A stretch of DNA of 57,839 nucleotides from Gemmatimonadota bacterium (GTDB lineage: Bacteria > Gemmatimonadota > Gemmatimonadetes > Gemmatimonadales > GWC2-71-9). This document shows, in pieces, positions 1-6,755 of the stretch. Within the stretch, counting starts at the first letter, position 1. Every line of letters begins with the position of its first letter. The notes under the pieces are model-generated. The model searched no databases and was not told where the DNA came from. It saw only the letters and a list, made by a program, of their open reading frames with translations. The translations under genes were made by a program, and so were the position numbers. The stretch spans positions 1 to 57,839 of the forward strand of contig JANXXJ010000206.1 in NCBI GenBank assembly GCA_025350665.1. The letters are read 5' to 3'.

Positions 1-279
1 GGCGGCCGCGCGGATCCGCTGAAGGGAGATGCCCTTCAGGCGGAGGGCGGCCACCACCCGCAACTCCATCAGTTCCAGGAACGACAGGGCCCGCTGGCCC
101 CGAATCGCCGGGATGTCGGTCTGGATCACCGGGCGGGAGGAACCGCGCTTTCCCTGTCGCGGAACCCAGTAGGTATACCCCTGCGCCCAGCGCCTCAGGG
201 CATCGGGCTTTAGCCGAAGGAGCCGGGCTCCCTCCGCCGGGTAGTAGATGCCAAGGCCGAGCGGAATGGTGGGTCGCAT
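1..279 (-). CDS. DUF433 / MerR-like DNA-binding protein, partial at window edge
   Basis: The first 93 codons of a gene that runs off the left edge. The start at 279 is preceded by GGAGG at an 8-base spacing; an in-frame ATG at 285 is too close to that site. The product begins with a short MerR-like helix-turn-helix stretch (GIYYPAEGARLLRL, then a WAQGYTYW segment) and continues into an LSFLELMELRVVAALR helix. This is the usual layout of DUF433 proteins, many of which are antitoxins of VapB45-like or Xre/ParB-type pairs. The toxin partner, if any, would lie outside the window. The Uma2-type gene upstream on the same strand is 289 bases away and may be unrelated. Family assignment comes from motif recall; the C-terminal DUF433 domain itself is not visible. 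Confidence 0.6.
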   Translation of the reverse strand, partial: MRPTIPLGLGIYYPAEGARLLRLKPDALRRWAQGYTYWVPRQGKRGSSRPVIQTDIPAIRGQRALSFLELMELRVVAALRLKGISLQRIRAAA

Positions 280-298
280 TGTCATCACCTCCGAAACT

Positions 299-328
299 AA
301 GGTAGGCTCGGCCGGAGCGGTTAAGCAA
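299..328 (-). promoter_or_regulatory. Candidate sigma70-type promoter for the DUF433 gene
   Basis: On the minus strand TTGCTT (323-328) and TACCTT (299-304) are separated by 18 bases. They end about 20 bases before the ribosome site of the gene starting at 279. The remaining gap between this gene and the Uma2 gene (to 567) shows no convincing coding sequence. It does contain one GGTTAGGC variant of the dispersed octamer (489-496, minus). Confidence 0.3.
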
Positions 329-567
329 CGGCCGCGTACCCTCAACGCGTCAAGGACCCATAAACAACCGCGGCCACCAGATGTCCGATGGCCGCGGGAT
401 CCGCCGCCTGGTCCCTGTCGGAACTCAGTTCGGCAAGTAGCTGTATCATCAAGCTATCGGCCAAACCCGCGCAACTCAACACCCTGCAGCCTAACCGGCG
501 TCCTTGACCCTGGACTATGGGGCCATGCAGGGCGAAATGATTCTCGGGGTTCCTCTTGCGGCGGAAC

Positions 568-1125
568 CTATGCCGGCAGGTCCGCGAAAAGGCGGGCCAC
601 ATCGATCGAAACCTCAGGTGCGTCGCGCTCGCCCCGCCAACGGAGAATATCGCTGATGATCTCGGGCCGGGTATCGTCGGGCCGCCACTGCTCGACGAGC
701 CCGGCTTCCAGTTCGACGATCCAATAGGTCTCCACCCGGTGCTCCTGGTAGAGCCGCCGCTTGTCGAGCCGGTCGCGGCGGCGGCTCGACGGTGAAATCA
801 CCTCGACCACCAGCCGAAGGTTCCGAACCGTGGACCAAGTCCTCGAAAGCTCCTCCGGACGGGCCACGAGCACGTCCGGCTGGACCGAGTTCGCATCGTC
901 CCAACTGATATCGGCGGCGACGTCAAAGAGCGTGTCGGCGAGCCCCAACGGCTCGAGGTAGGCGGCAAGGACATGGGCCAGCCGCCGGAGCACGATTTGG
1001 TGGTGCACGGAGGGCGCCGGGCTCACGATCAGCTCGCCGCCGATAAGCTCGTACCGCATCCCGTCGTCCGGCATCCTCGCGAGATCGGCGACCGTGTACC
1101 GTCGCACCAGGTTGGGCATGGCCAT
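568..1125 (-). CDS. Uma2 family endonuclease-fold protein (DUF820)
   Basis: A 185-residue protein of the Uma2/DUF820 family, which has a PD-(D/E)XK nuclease fold. Family hallmarks are visible in order: YTVADLARMPDDG and YELIGGELIVSPAPS (residues 10-39), VQPDVLVARPEEL (81-93, acidic D84), LVVEVISPSSRRRD (105-118, E108), K122 and ETYWIVELE (132-140). The start chosen is the ATG of MAMPNLV; a TTG ten codons upstream is possible, but neither has a strong Shine-Dalgarno sequence. Uma2 genes are abundant as orphans in Gemmatimonadota, Cyanobacteria and Deinococcota, and their biological role is not settled. No partner gene is adjacent. Nuclease activity is inferred from the fold only. Confidence 0.85.
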   Translation of the reverse strand: MAMPNLVRRYTVADLARMPDDGMRYELIGGELIVSPAPSVHHQIVLRRLAHVLAAYLEPLGLADTLFDVAADISWDDANSVQPDVLVARPEELSRTWSTVRNLRLVVEVISPSSRRRDRLDKRRLYQEHRVETYWIVELEAGLVEQWRPDDTRPEIISDILRWRGERDAPEVSIDVARLFADLPA

Positions 1126-1344
1126 AATATCGGCTCGGCGTAAGGAAGACAGCAACTCGGCGACATGACCGACAATCTCGGGCCGGCGCCTGGCGATCCG
1201 TTACCCGATTTGACGCGAAACGAAGCCCCGTACCGCGACGAATTCTGCCCACCCGACGATGGCCGCGACTCCATGGTCGCCGCTGCCCGGCACCGGAGCC
1301 GGAGCGATCGGCTATCTTGCCAGTTCCCACTTTCGGAGCACACC

Positions 1345-1845
1345 ATGGTCCTGACGAAGGCGGAGCTGATCGCCGCTCTCCAGAACGAAGTTCGGATTCT
1401 CCTCCACCTGGCCGACAAGATCGATCCAGCCCAGACCGACTACCGGCCGACCCCGAAGCAGCGCAGCACGATTGAACTGCTGCGGTACCTGACGATGATG
1501 GGACCGGCCATGGCCACCGCCGCCACTGCCGGCAACTTCGATGAGGCCGCCTGGGGCGCCGCCGAGGAAGCGACGAAGACGATGACCCTTGCCCAGGCCA
1601 AGGCGGCCATTGCGGGCCAGACCGCCACTTATGCCGCGACGCTCGGCAGCCTCTCCGACGCCGACTTCCGGGCCGAGATCAGCCTGTTCGGTCCGCCGAC
1701 GCCCCGCGGGGTCTGGCTGGTCAGCTGGGTCCTGAGCGGCTGCGTGGCGTACCGGACCCAGCTCTTTCTCTATCTCAAGGCCTGTGGCCGCGAGGAACTC
1801 GGCACGATGAACCTATGGGCTGGGATGGACGCCCAGGCAGGCTGA
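1345..1845 (+). CDS. DinB-like four-helix protein (DUF1993-type)
   Basis: A 166-residue helical protein. The ATG at 1345 has GGAG six bases upstream, so the longer open frame starting at 1165 is not used. The sequence MVLTKAELIAALQNEVRIL, then LPTPKQ-type and YLTMMGP segments, and GVWLVSWVLSGCVAYRTQLFLYLKACG fit the DinB/YfiT-like metalloprotein superfamily (helical bundle, often with bacillithiol- or mycothiol-dependent enzymes). The usual three-histidine metal site is not evident: the last helix carries no HxxxH motif. It may therefore be a non-catalytic or unusual member. It converges on the TY-Chap-like gene downstream. Confidence 0.65.
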   Translation: MVLTKAELIAALQNEVRILLHLADKIDPAQTDYRPTPKQRSTIELLRYLTMMGPAMATAATAGNFDEAAWGAAEEATKTMTLAQAKAAIAGQTATYAATLGSLSDADFRAEISLFGPPTPRGVWLVSWVLSGCVAYRTQLFLYLKACGREELGTMNLWAGMDAQAG

Positions 1846-1879
1846 GCCCCGGTGGGCGCCGGCCCCCCTTTGAGCAATG

Positions 1880-3043
1880 TCAGTTCCGGTGCCACCAGCC
1901 GAGCTTTTCATCGGCCGGCCGTGACGCGAGGTCCGCCCGGTCGAGTACCCAGCCCCGACCCTTGAGTTCGGTCTCGACGAACTCAGGCATGGCGTACACG
2001 CTGTACCACTCGATCGTGCTCTCCCCGCCCGGATACTCGGTGATCCCGAACCCCACCGCCGCACGGTCGCCCTCGGTGGATTCGATCCACACCCAGCCCC
2101 AGGCGAGCTCGTGGCCGGCCTCCGCCTCCCGGGCGCCGTCGAGTACCTCGCCCACATAGCGGTCGATATGGGCCAGACGCAGGGCGTCGGTGACGGCGCC
2201 CGGATCGATCGCACCGCCGGCGGCCTTGAGCAGGCCGGCATCAGAGAGAACGCCGGTCTCGCGGGACGGATTGACGGGCCGCCGCCGATGGGGTGCCGGC
2301 ATCCGGACGTCGAGGCTCTCCAAGTGGTCTTGCAGCCAGGAGACCAGCGGGAAGAACCCCGCGTCGGCCGCGGAACGGGTCCGGCCGTCGTAGTCGCGGA
2401 GCAATCCGTCCACCGCCGCCTGGATCTCGGGCGGCATGGTCGCTGACCGGGCGGCGTCGTAGGCGCTGGCCGGCAGAATGAAGCCGCCGCCGTCGTTTTC
2501 CTCGTCGGTGGCGTCAAACATGTCCCGCTCGACGTCGGCGAGTTCCTCCTCGGTGGGGCGCCGGCGGGCTGCCAGGCCGAGCGCCGGGAAGACGATCGGC
2601 TGGCCATCCTGGTGGAAGGCGTTGTATTCGAGGTCGTCGAGCGAGCCGACCTGGTAGACCGACCGGAGGGCCGCCACCGCGAGCCGCGCGACCGCCCTGA
2701 GGTCCGCCGGTGCCGAGAAGTCGCGGTAGAAGTTCGGCGAGCCCTGCGGATCCATCGGCGGGGCCACTTCGGGCGGCAGGTTGGTGGGGCGCCGCCAGCC
2801 AAGGGACTCCATCCGGGCGTAGTCCTGCTCGGTGAGGAGCGGGCCGAACGTTTCGATGTACTGGTTCGACGCCGCTTCGGCCCGGAGGCCGCCGCCCGGC
2901 TCGCCGGCGAACTGGACAAAGTGGGCGATGCCGGGCCTCGCCACGACCAAATAGGTGTACGGCGTGAGTTCGGCCAGCGCCTCGGCGAGGGCGGTGGTAA
3001 AGCGGTGCCATTCGGCGTTGGCGGAGGATGTGGGGTGGGGCAT
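1880..3043 (-). CDS. TY-Chap-like (T3SS/YbjN-type chaperone domain) hypothetical protein
   Basis: A 387-residue soluble protein with no signal peptide. The ATG at 3043 is preceded by AAGGAGATCCACC, a strong ribosome site, which rules out the longer frame. Residues 1-160 resemble the TY-Chap N-terminal domain known mainly from actinobacteria: an initial helix (NAEWHRFTTALAEALAEL), a YLVVARPGIAHFVQFAG beta stretch, a GW..P...P segment, NFYRDFSAP and an LAVAALRSVYQV..LDDLEY helix. The C-terminal 130 residues form a second acidic region with several tryptophans (WGWVWIE, EKLGWWHRN). TY-Chap domains were proposed to bind peptides in polymorphic-toxin or secretion contexts; no such genes are adjacent. 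The function is unknown and the domain call is tentative. Confidence 0.5.
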   Translation of the reverse strand: MPHPTSSANAEWHRFTTALAEALAELTPYTYLVVARPGIAHFVQFAGEPGGGLRAEAASNQYIETFGPLLTEQDYARMESLGWRRPTNLPPEVAPPMDPQGSPNFYRDFSAPADLRAVARLAVAALRSVYQVGSLDDLEYNAFHQDGQPIVFPALGLAARRRPTEEELADVERDMFDATDEENDGGGFILPASAYDAARSATMPPEIQAAVDGLLRDYDGRTRSAADAGFFPLVSWLQDHLESLDVRMPAPHRRRPVNPSRETGVLSDAGLLKAAGGAIDPGAVTDALRLAHIDRYVGEVLDGAREAEAGHELAWGWVWIESTEGDRAAVGFGITEYPGGESTIEWYSVYAMPEFVETELKGRGWVLDRADLASRPADEKLGWWHRN

Positions 3044-3159
3044 GGTGGATCTCCTTTCGCCGGGGAAGATGGGTGGGGGGTGTGACAATGAATCGCGTCG
3101 ATTCGGTTATGCAGTCGGCGATCGCCGGCAGTACCATGTTGAAGACGGCTGAGGGTCAT

Positions 3160-3189
3160 TTGACCGGGGGGAGGTGTCGAGTATATGCT
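3160..3189 (+). promoter_or_regulatory. Promoter of the vapBC operon
   Basis: TTGACC (3160-3165) is followed by TATATG (3182-3187, 16-base spacer) or TATGCT (3184-3189, 18-base spacer). Transcription would then start near 3194-3197, at or next to the ATG of the antitoxin, giving a leaderless or near-leaderless mRNA. Confidence 0.55.
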
Positions 3190-3198
3190 GTGGCATAT
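3183..3198. promoter_or_regulatory. Palindromic operator overlapping the vapB start
   Basis: A perfect inverted repeat ATATGC-TGTG-GCATAT. It covers the -10 element and ends on the first bases of the ATG at 3197. This is the expected place for an autoregulatory site bound by a VapB-VapC complex. Confidence 0.6.
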
Positions 3199-3451
3199 GC
3201 CACACGACGATGAGACGACCGGGCGGCGGGTCCGCCTCTTTCGGAACGGCCGGAATCAGGCGGTCCGGATTCCCCGCGAGTTCGAGTTGGCGGGGAAGGA
3301 AGCCATTTTACGGAAAGACGGAGATCGACTGATCATCGAACCGGTGACCCGGGGCGGCCTGCTGGCGGTGCTTGCGGACCTCCGGCCGATCCGCGAGGCC
3401 TTCGTTGACCCGGACGCGGGTCTCGGCCCGCTGGACGAGGTTGAGGTGTGA
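3197..3451 (+). CDS. vapB: VapB-type antitoxin (AbrB/SpoVT family)
   Basis: An 84-residue antitoxin. Residues 10-45 hold the swapped-hairpin AbrB-like DNA-binding fold (RRVRLFRNGRNQAVRIPREF, then KDGDRLIIEP); the acidic C-terminal tail (FVDPDAGLGPLDEVEV) would bind and block the toxin. The ATG at 3197 is preferred because the ATG at 3185 lies inside the -10 box and operator; a GGAGG at 3170-3174 could nevertheless serve the 3185 start. The stop codon overlaps the GTG start of the toxin gene by four bases, so the pair is translationally coupled. In this family the complex represses its own promoter, and the palindrome at 3183-3198 fits that. Confidence 0.85.
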   Translation: MPHDDETTGRRVRLFRNGRNQAVRIPREFELAGKEAILRKDGDRLIIEPVTRGGLLAVLADLRPIREAFVDPDAGLGPLDEVEV

Positions 3452-3882
3452 AGCGGTCTTACCGGTATCTGCTCGATACCGACACGCTGTCCGACCTGGT
3501 CCGGCGGCCGCAGGGCCCGGTCGCTCATCGGATCGAAGCCGCTGGCGTGGCCGGTGTGTGCACCAGCATCGTCGTGGCGGCGGAACTCCGGTTCGGCGCT
3601 CTCAAACGCGGGTCCGACCGGCTCACCCGTCAGCTCGAAAGCATCTTGGCGGCCGTTCCAGTGCTGCCGTTCGACGCTCCCGCGGACCGGCGGTACGCCG
3701 AGCTCCGGCTCCGGCTTGAAGCGGACGGTACGCCGATCGGCCCGAACGACCTCCTCATCGCCGCCCAGGCCATGGCCGGCGGGTTGGCGGTGGTTTCCGG
3801 CAACGCCCGGGAGTTCCGGCGGGTGTCCGGGCTGAAAGTCGAGAACTGGCTCACCGAAGGGACTGTCACACCCCATCGGTAA
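3448..3882 (+). CDS. vapC: VapC-type PIN-domain ribonuclease toxin
   Basis: A 144-residue PIN-domain protein of the VapC family that includes tRNA(fMet)-cleaving enzymes. It starts with GTG inside the vapB stop (GTGA overlap). The acidic Mg-binding residues are in place: D10 (YLLDTDTLSDLV), E46 (VVAAELRFGAL) and D101 (IGPNDLLIAAQAM), with the late SGNAREF segment that aligns with the usual TNN..EF motif. Family members stop translation by cleaving RNA when the antitoxin is lost. All catalytic positions look intact, so the toxin is probably functional. The target RNA cannot be deduced from sequence. Confidence 0.88.
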   Translation: MKRSYRYLLDTDTLSDLVRRPQGPVAHRIEAAGVAGVCTSIVVAAELRFGALKRGSDRLTRQLESILAAVPVLPFDAPADRRYAELRLRLEADGTPIGPNDLLIAAQAMAGGLAVVSGNAREFRRVSGLKVENWLTEGTVTPHR

Positions 3883-3924
3883 TCTCTCGCGGTCGTTGAC
3901 CACCCATTCAACCCCGAGAGCTCC

Positions 3925-5394
3925 ATGCCCAACCGATTCCGTGTCGTTCCCCTTGCATTAGTGGCGGTGCTCGCCGGCTGTGGTGGTGGTTCTACCGGTC
4001 CGACCCCTCCGCCGCCCCCGCCCCCGCCAACGCCGGTCGCCACAGTGGTTGTGGCCCCTGGTTCCGCCACGCTGCTTCCGGCTCAAACGGCACAACTGGC
4101 CGCCACCACCAAGGACGCGTCGGGCAATCAGCTGAACGGTCGCGCCCTCACCTGGAGTTCCAGCAACGCCGCCGCTGCCACCGTTGACAACAACGGGTTA
4201 GTGACGGGCGTCGCGGCCGGGGCCGCAACCATTTCCGCCACGAGCGAAGGGAAGACCGGCTCGGCCGATGTGACCGTCCTGGCCCCAGTGGCGTCGGTCG
4301 CCGTTGCGCCCAACGCCCCGACGGTTCTCGCCGGCGGTACCGTGGCACTCACGGCCACAGTCAAGGACGCCGGCGGCACCCCGCTCTCAGGCCGGAGCGT
4401 CACCTGGACCACCAGCGCGCCGGCGGTCGCCACCGTCGATGGCAACGGGCTGGTGACCACCATCTCGCCTGGGACGGCGACGGTTACAGCCATCAGCGAG
4501 GGCAAGAGCGGGTCGGCGCAGGTCACGGCGCTGGCGCCGATCGCGGCCGTGACCCTCTCGGGCAACTTCGGGCCGAAAGTCGGCGATTCCTACAGCTACA
4601 CGCCTACGCTCCGGCTGGCCGACGGCAGTGTCGTGGTGCGGCCGTATGCCTTCAGCATCCAGGAGGTTGGGAAAGGGACGATGACACCGGACGGGACCTT
4701 GGTGCCGTTGCAGACCGGTACGATCACCCTGGTGGTGACCGTCGATGGGACCGCCTGGACGACGACTGCGGCGGCCTATGACTGGCAGGATCTGAGCAGT
4801 GGCGGCGCTCTCCGCGTGGCGCTTCGGTCGGATGCGACGATCACGAACAAATTCGGCACCTCGGAACATCCCGACCTGGTCATCTCGTGCACTGCGAGCG
4901 GCTATCTGTTCGTCTATGTGTCGTTCAATAACTTCGTGACGTCCAGTGGCCTGGTCGCATTCAGCTTCGACGGTGGCGCCAGCATCGTGGCGACCTGGGA
5001 TGAACTACCGCCTTCCTACGATGCGCTCTTTCACCCCGGCCTGACCAACGTGCAGCGGCGGGCGTTCGCTACGCTCCTGGCCGCTGCCAGGCGGTGGGCG
5101 TTTGCGTTCACGGAATTCAACAGCACGGCCAAGGGGATGCTCTTTCGGGTGACGGGCCTGACCCCGTTGGTCGCGCCGATCATCGCGGCCTGTCCGAGCA
5201 ACTCTCAGGTCGTGGATGCTACGGCCATCGACCTCGACCGCCAGGAGGTGATGCGGCTGACCGGTGGAACGGGGCCGGTGGCCATGGACGTCCAGGGCCG
5301 CGCTCAGGGTGGTCCGCAGATGATGCGAGCACCGGTGATATCGGGATTGGTTGGGCCCGACGTCGAGACGCGTGTGATGGTCAAGGGACGTTGA
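3925..5394 (+). CDS. BIG2 Ig-like lipoprotein with TagO/VasI-like C-terminal domain
   Basis: A 489-residue secreted lipoprotein. A signal peptide ends in the lipobox LAGC (Cys19), followed by a proline run (27-36). Two bacterial Ig-like BIG2 repeats follow at about 38-118 and 120-205; each has the pattern VVVAPGSATL...TWSSSNAAAATVDNNGLVTG. A linker domain lies at about 206-285. Residues about 290-440 resemble the TagO/VasI-type domain seen in type VI secretion-associated lipoproteins: DLVISC, SFDGG, W, and a late C in IIAACPSN. No type VI genes are in the window. BIG2 lipoproteins are plentiful in Gemmatimonadota and probably act at the cell surface. The function is otherwise unknown. Confidence 0.75.
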   Translation: MPNRFRVVPLALVAVLAGCGGGSTGPTPPPPPPPPTPVATVVVAPGSATLLPAQTAQLAATTKDASGNQLNGRALTWSSSNAAAATVDNNGLVTGVAAGAATISATSEGKTGSADVTVLAPVASVAVAPNAPTVLAGGTVALTATVKDAGGTPLSGRSVTWTTSAPAVATVDGNGLVTTISPGTATVTAISEGKSGSAQVTALAPIAAVTLSGNFGPKVGDSYSYTPTLRLADGSVVVRPYAFSIQEVGKGTMTPDGTLVPLQTGTITLVVTVDGTAWTTTAAAYDWQDLSSGGALRVALRSDATITNKFGTSEHPDLVISCTASGYLFVYVSFNNFVTSSGLVAFSFDGGASIVATWDELPPSYDALFHPGLTNVQRRAFATLLAAARRWAFAFTEFNSTAKGMLFRVTGLTPLVAPIIAACPSNSQVVDATAIDLDRQEVMRLTGGTGPVAMDVQGRAQGGPQMMRAPVISGLVGPDVETRVMVKGR

Positions 5395-5541
5395 TGGGGC
5401 TGGGGGCCCGGTCCGGTTCTGCGCCGAGCCCCTGCGTGGAAATGCTGTTGCTTGAGCGATTCGGGTTATGCGGCGGAGCGGGGACGGAATACCGTAACTG
5501 CTCCTGCTGGCTTCAGGCTTGCCGGCCGCTGGTATTAACCC

Positions 5542-5553
5542 AACCGTTCGGTT
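5542..5553. promoter_or_regulatory. Short inverted repeat before the DUF4160 gene
   Basis: AACCG-TT-CGGTT ends three bases before the ATG at 5557. Its position mimics the operator of the vapBC pair, so it may be an autoregulatory site. The gap from 5395 to 5541 holds no gene that I can support. Confidence 0.35.
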
Positions 5554-5556
5554 ATC

Positions 5557-5811
5557 ATGATGCCGACGATCATCGTCGAAGACGGGTTTCGCGTTGTGGT
5601 GTTCGGTCCGCCGCGGGAGCATCGGCCTCCCCATGTCCATGTGGTGAAGGGGACGGTCGGACCTGTGATCATCCGGCTGGCGATCGAACGCCGGCCGCCG
5701 GCGGTCTGGGCGGTGTACGGCCTGGCGGACCGGGACGTGCTGGCGGCGTTTCGCCTGGTTGTGAAGTACCACGACCGGCTGCTCGCACAATGGAGGAGGA
5801 TCCATGGCTAA
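5557..5811 (+). CDS. DUF4160 domain protein
   Basis: An 84-residue protein with the DUF4160 signature: GFRVVVFGPPREHRPPHVHVVKG (residues 10-32, conserved H..PHVHV) and a C-terminal WAVYGLADRDVLAAFRLVVKYHDRLLAQWRRI helix. Two adjacent ATG codons (5557, 5560) are possible starts and neither has a good ribosome site. The gene overlaps the DUF2442 gene by eight bases. DUF4160-DUF2442 pairs are common in accessory regions and are suspected toxin-antitoxin-like modules, but no activity is established. DUF4160 is usually the first gene, as here. Confidence 0.8.
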   Translation: MMPTIIVEDGFRVVVFGPPREHRPPHVHVVKGTVGPVIIRLAIERRPPAVWAVYGLADRDVLAAFRLVVKYHDRLLAQWRRIHG

Positions 5812-6238
5812 ACACGAGGTCAGCGATGCCCGGGTGCTCGCCCAGATCCCCGCCGCCAGGCGGCGGGCCGAACGGCTGCGGCAACGAGTGCCTCATGCCA
5901 CCCGGGTCTGGTTCGTTCGCGCCGCCGGTCAGATCATCCTGGAGCTGACCAACGGCTCGAGCCTCGGTGTTCCGGTTGCTCTGATTCCTGGGGTCACGGA
6001 CGCCTCTGACCGGGCGCTCGCCGATGTACAGGTTCTGCCGGGCGGGATCGGGATTCGGTGGCCGGCGCTGGATGCCGATGTCTCGGTGGTGGCGCTTGCT
6101 CGTCTTGCCCTCGGTGCCGGCGTGCTGCTCCGGGCGGCTGGGGCGGCGGGCGGTTCGGCTCGGTCGGCGGCCAAGGCGCGGGCGGCCCGGCTCAACGGAA
6201 AACGGGGAGGCCGTCCCCGGACGCTTCTGACTGGTTAG
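5804..6238 (+). CDS. DUF2442 domain protein
   Basis: A 144-residue partner of the DUF4160 gene, with GAGGA just upstream of its ATG. Residues 35-100 carry the DUF2442 core: an LELTNGSSLGVPVALIPG beta unit and a VQVLPGGIGIRWPALDADVSV segment, which typically reads GxGIHWPxLDxDISV. The tail is rich in Ala, Arg and Gly (AAKARAARLNGKRGGRPR) and resembles an AT-hook-like GGRPR end, common in DUF2442 proteins. The N-terminal 30 residues are basic and helical. The pair is a probable two-gene module of unknown activity. Confidence 0.8.
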   Translation: MAKHEVSDARVLAQIPAARRRAERLRQRVPHATRVWFVRAAGQIILELTNGSSLGVPVALIPGVTDASDRALADVQVLPGGIGIRWPALDADVSVVALARLALGAGVLLRAAGAAGGSARSAAKARAARLNGKRGGRPRTLLTG

Positions 6239-6323
6239 TCTTCGCGATCCCCTACGGTCCGGTGGGTCGATGGACCTCGTCTCCGTCTGGAACCCGTCGT
6301 AGAAGAATCATCTCACTCTCGAC

Positions 6324-6755
6324 CTACTTCCCTCCCGGCGCCCTCACCATCAACACCGGCACCTTGGTAATGTGCCTGAGCTTGTTCGCCACGCTCCCCC
6401 TCACCACATCCTCCAGTCCCCGGTGCCCGTGCGTCGCCATCGCGATCAGGTCGCATCGCTCCCGCTCCGCCGCCTGGGCGATCTCGTCGGCCGGATCACC
6501 GGCCGCCAGCAGCGCCTCGGCCTCGAACCCCTCAGCCCGGAGCACCCCGGCCAAACGTTCGATATAGGCCCGGTCCCCCTTCATCTCCTCGGATTCCCGG
6601 AGTGCCAGCGGCCGGATGTTCCGGGCCGCCCAGCCGTCGGCCACGTGGATCAGGACCAGCGCGGCCCCGCACTGCTTGGCCACCGGCCGGATGTAGTGGA
6701 GAATGACGTCGTCGGTGGCGGTGTGCTCGACCGGGATCAGGATGCGGTGGAACAT
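6324..6755 (-). CDS. Universal stress protein (UspA family)
   Basis: A 143-residue single-domain Usp. The start is the ATG overlapping the stop of mntH (TGATG), so translation is coupled to the transporter. The sequence opens with [16 protein letters not shown] and ends with the nucleotide-binding signature around MATHGHRGLEDVVRGSVANKL, followed by VPVLMVRAP. The GxxG and GS elements mark it as an ATP-binding type. As last gene of an mntR-mntH-usp operon it may respond to metal or oxidative stress, which is an inference from location. No sign of damage. Confidence 0.88.
   Translation of the reverse strand: MFHRILIPVEHTATDDVILHYIRPVAKQCGAALVLIHVADGWAARNIRPLALRESEEMKGDRAYIERLAGVLRAEGFEAEALLAAGDPADEIAQAAERERCDLIAMATHGHRGLEDVVRGSVANKLRHITKVPVLMVRAPGGK

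Noticed and set aside
248-727. A 159-residue plus-strand frame at the left end
   Set aside because: It overlaps the DUF433 start and the Uma2 end in antisense and has no recognisable domain.
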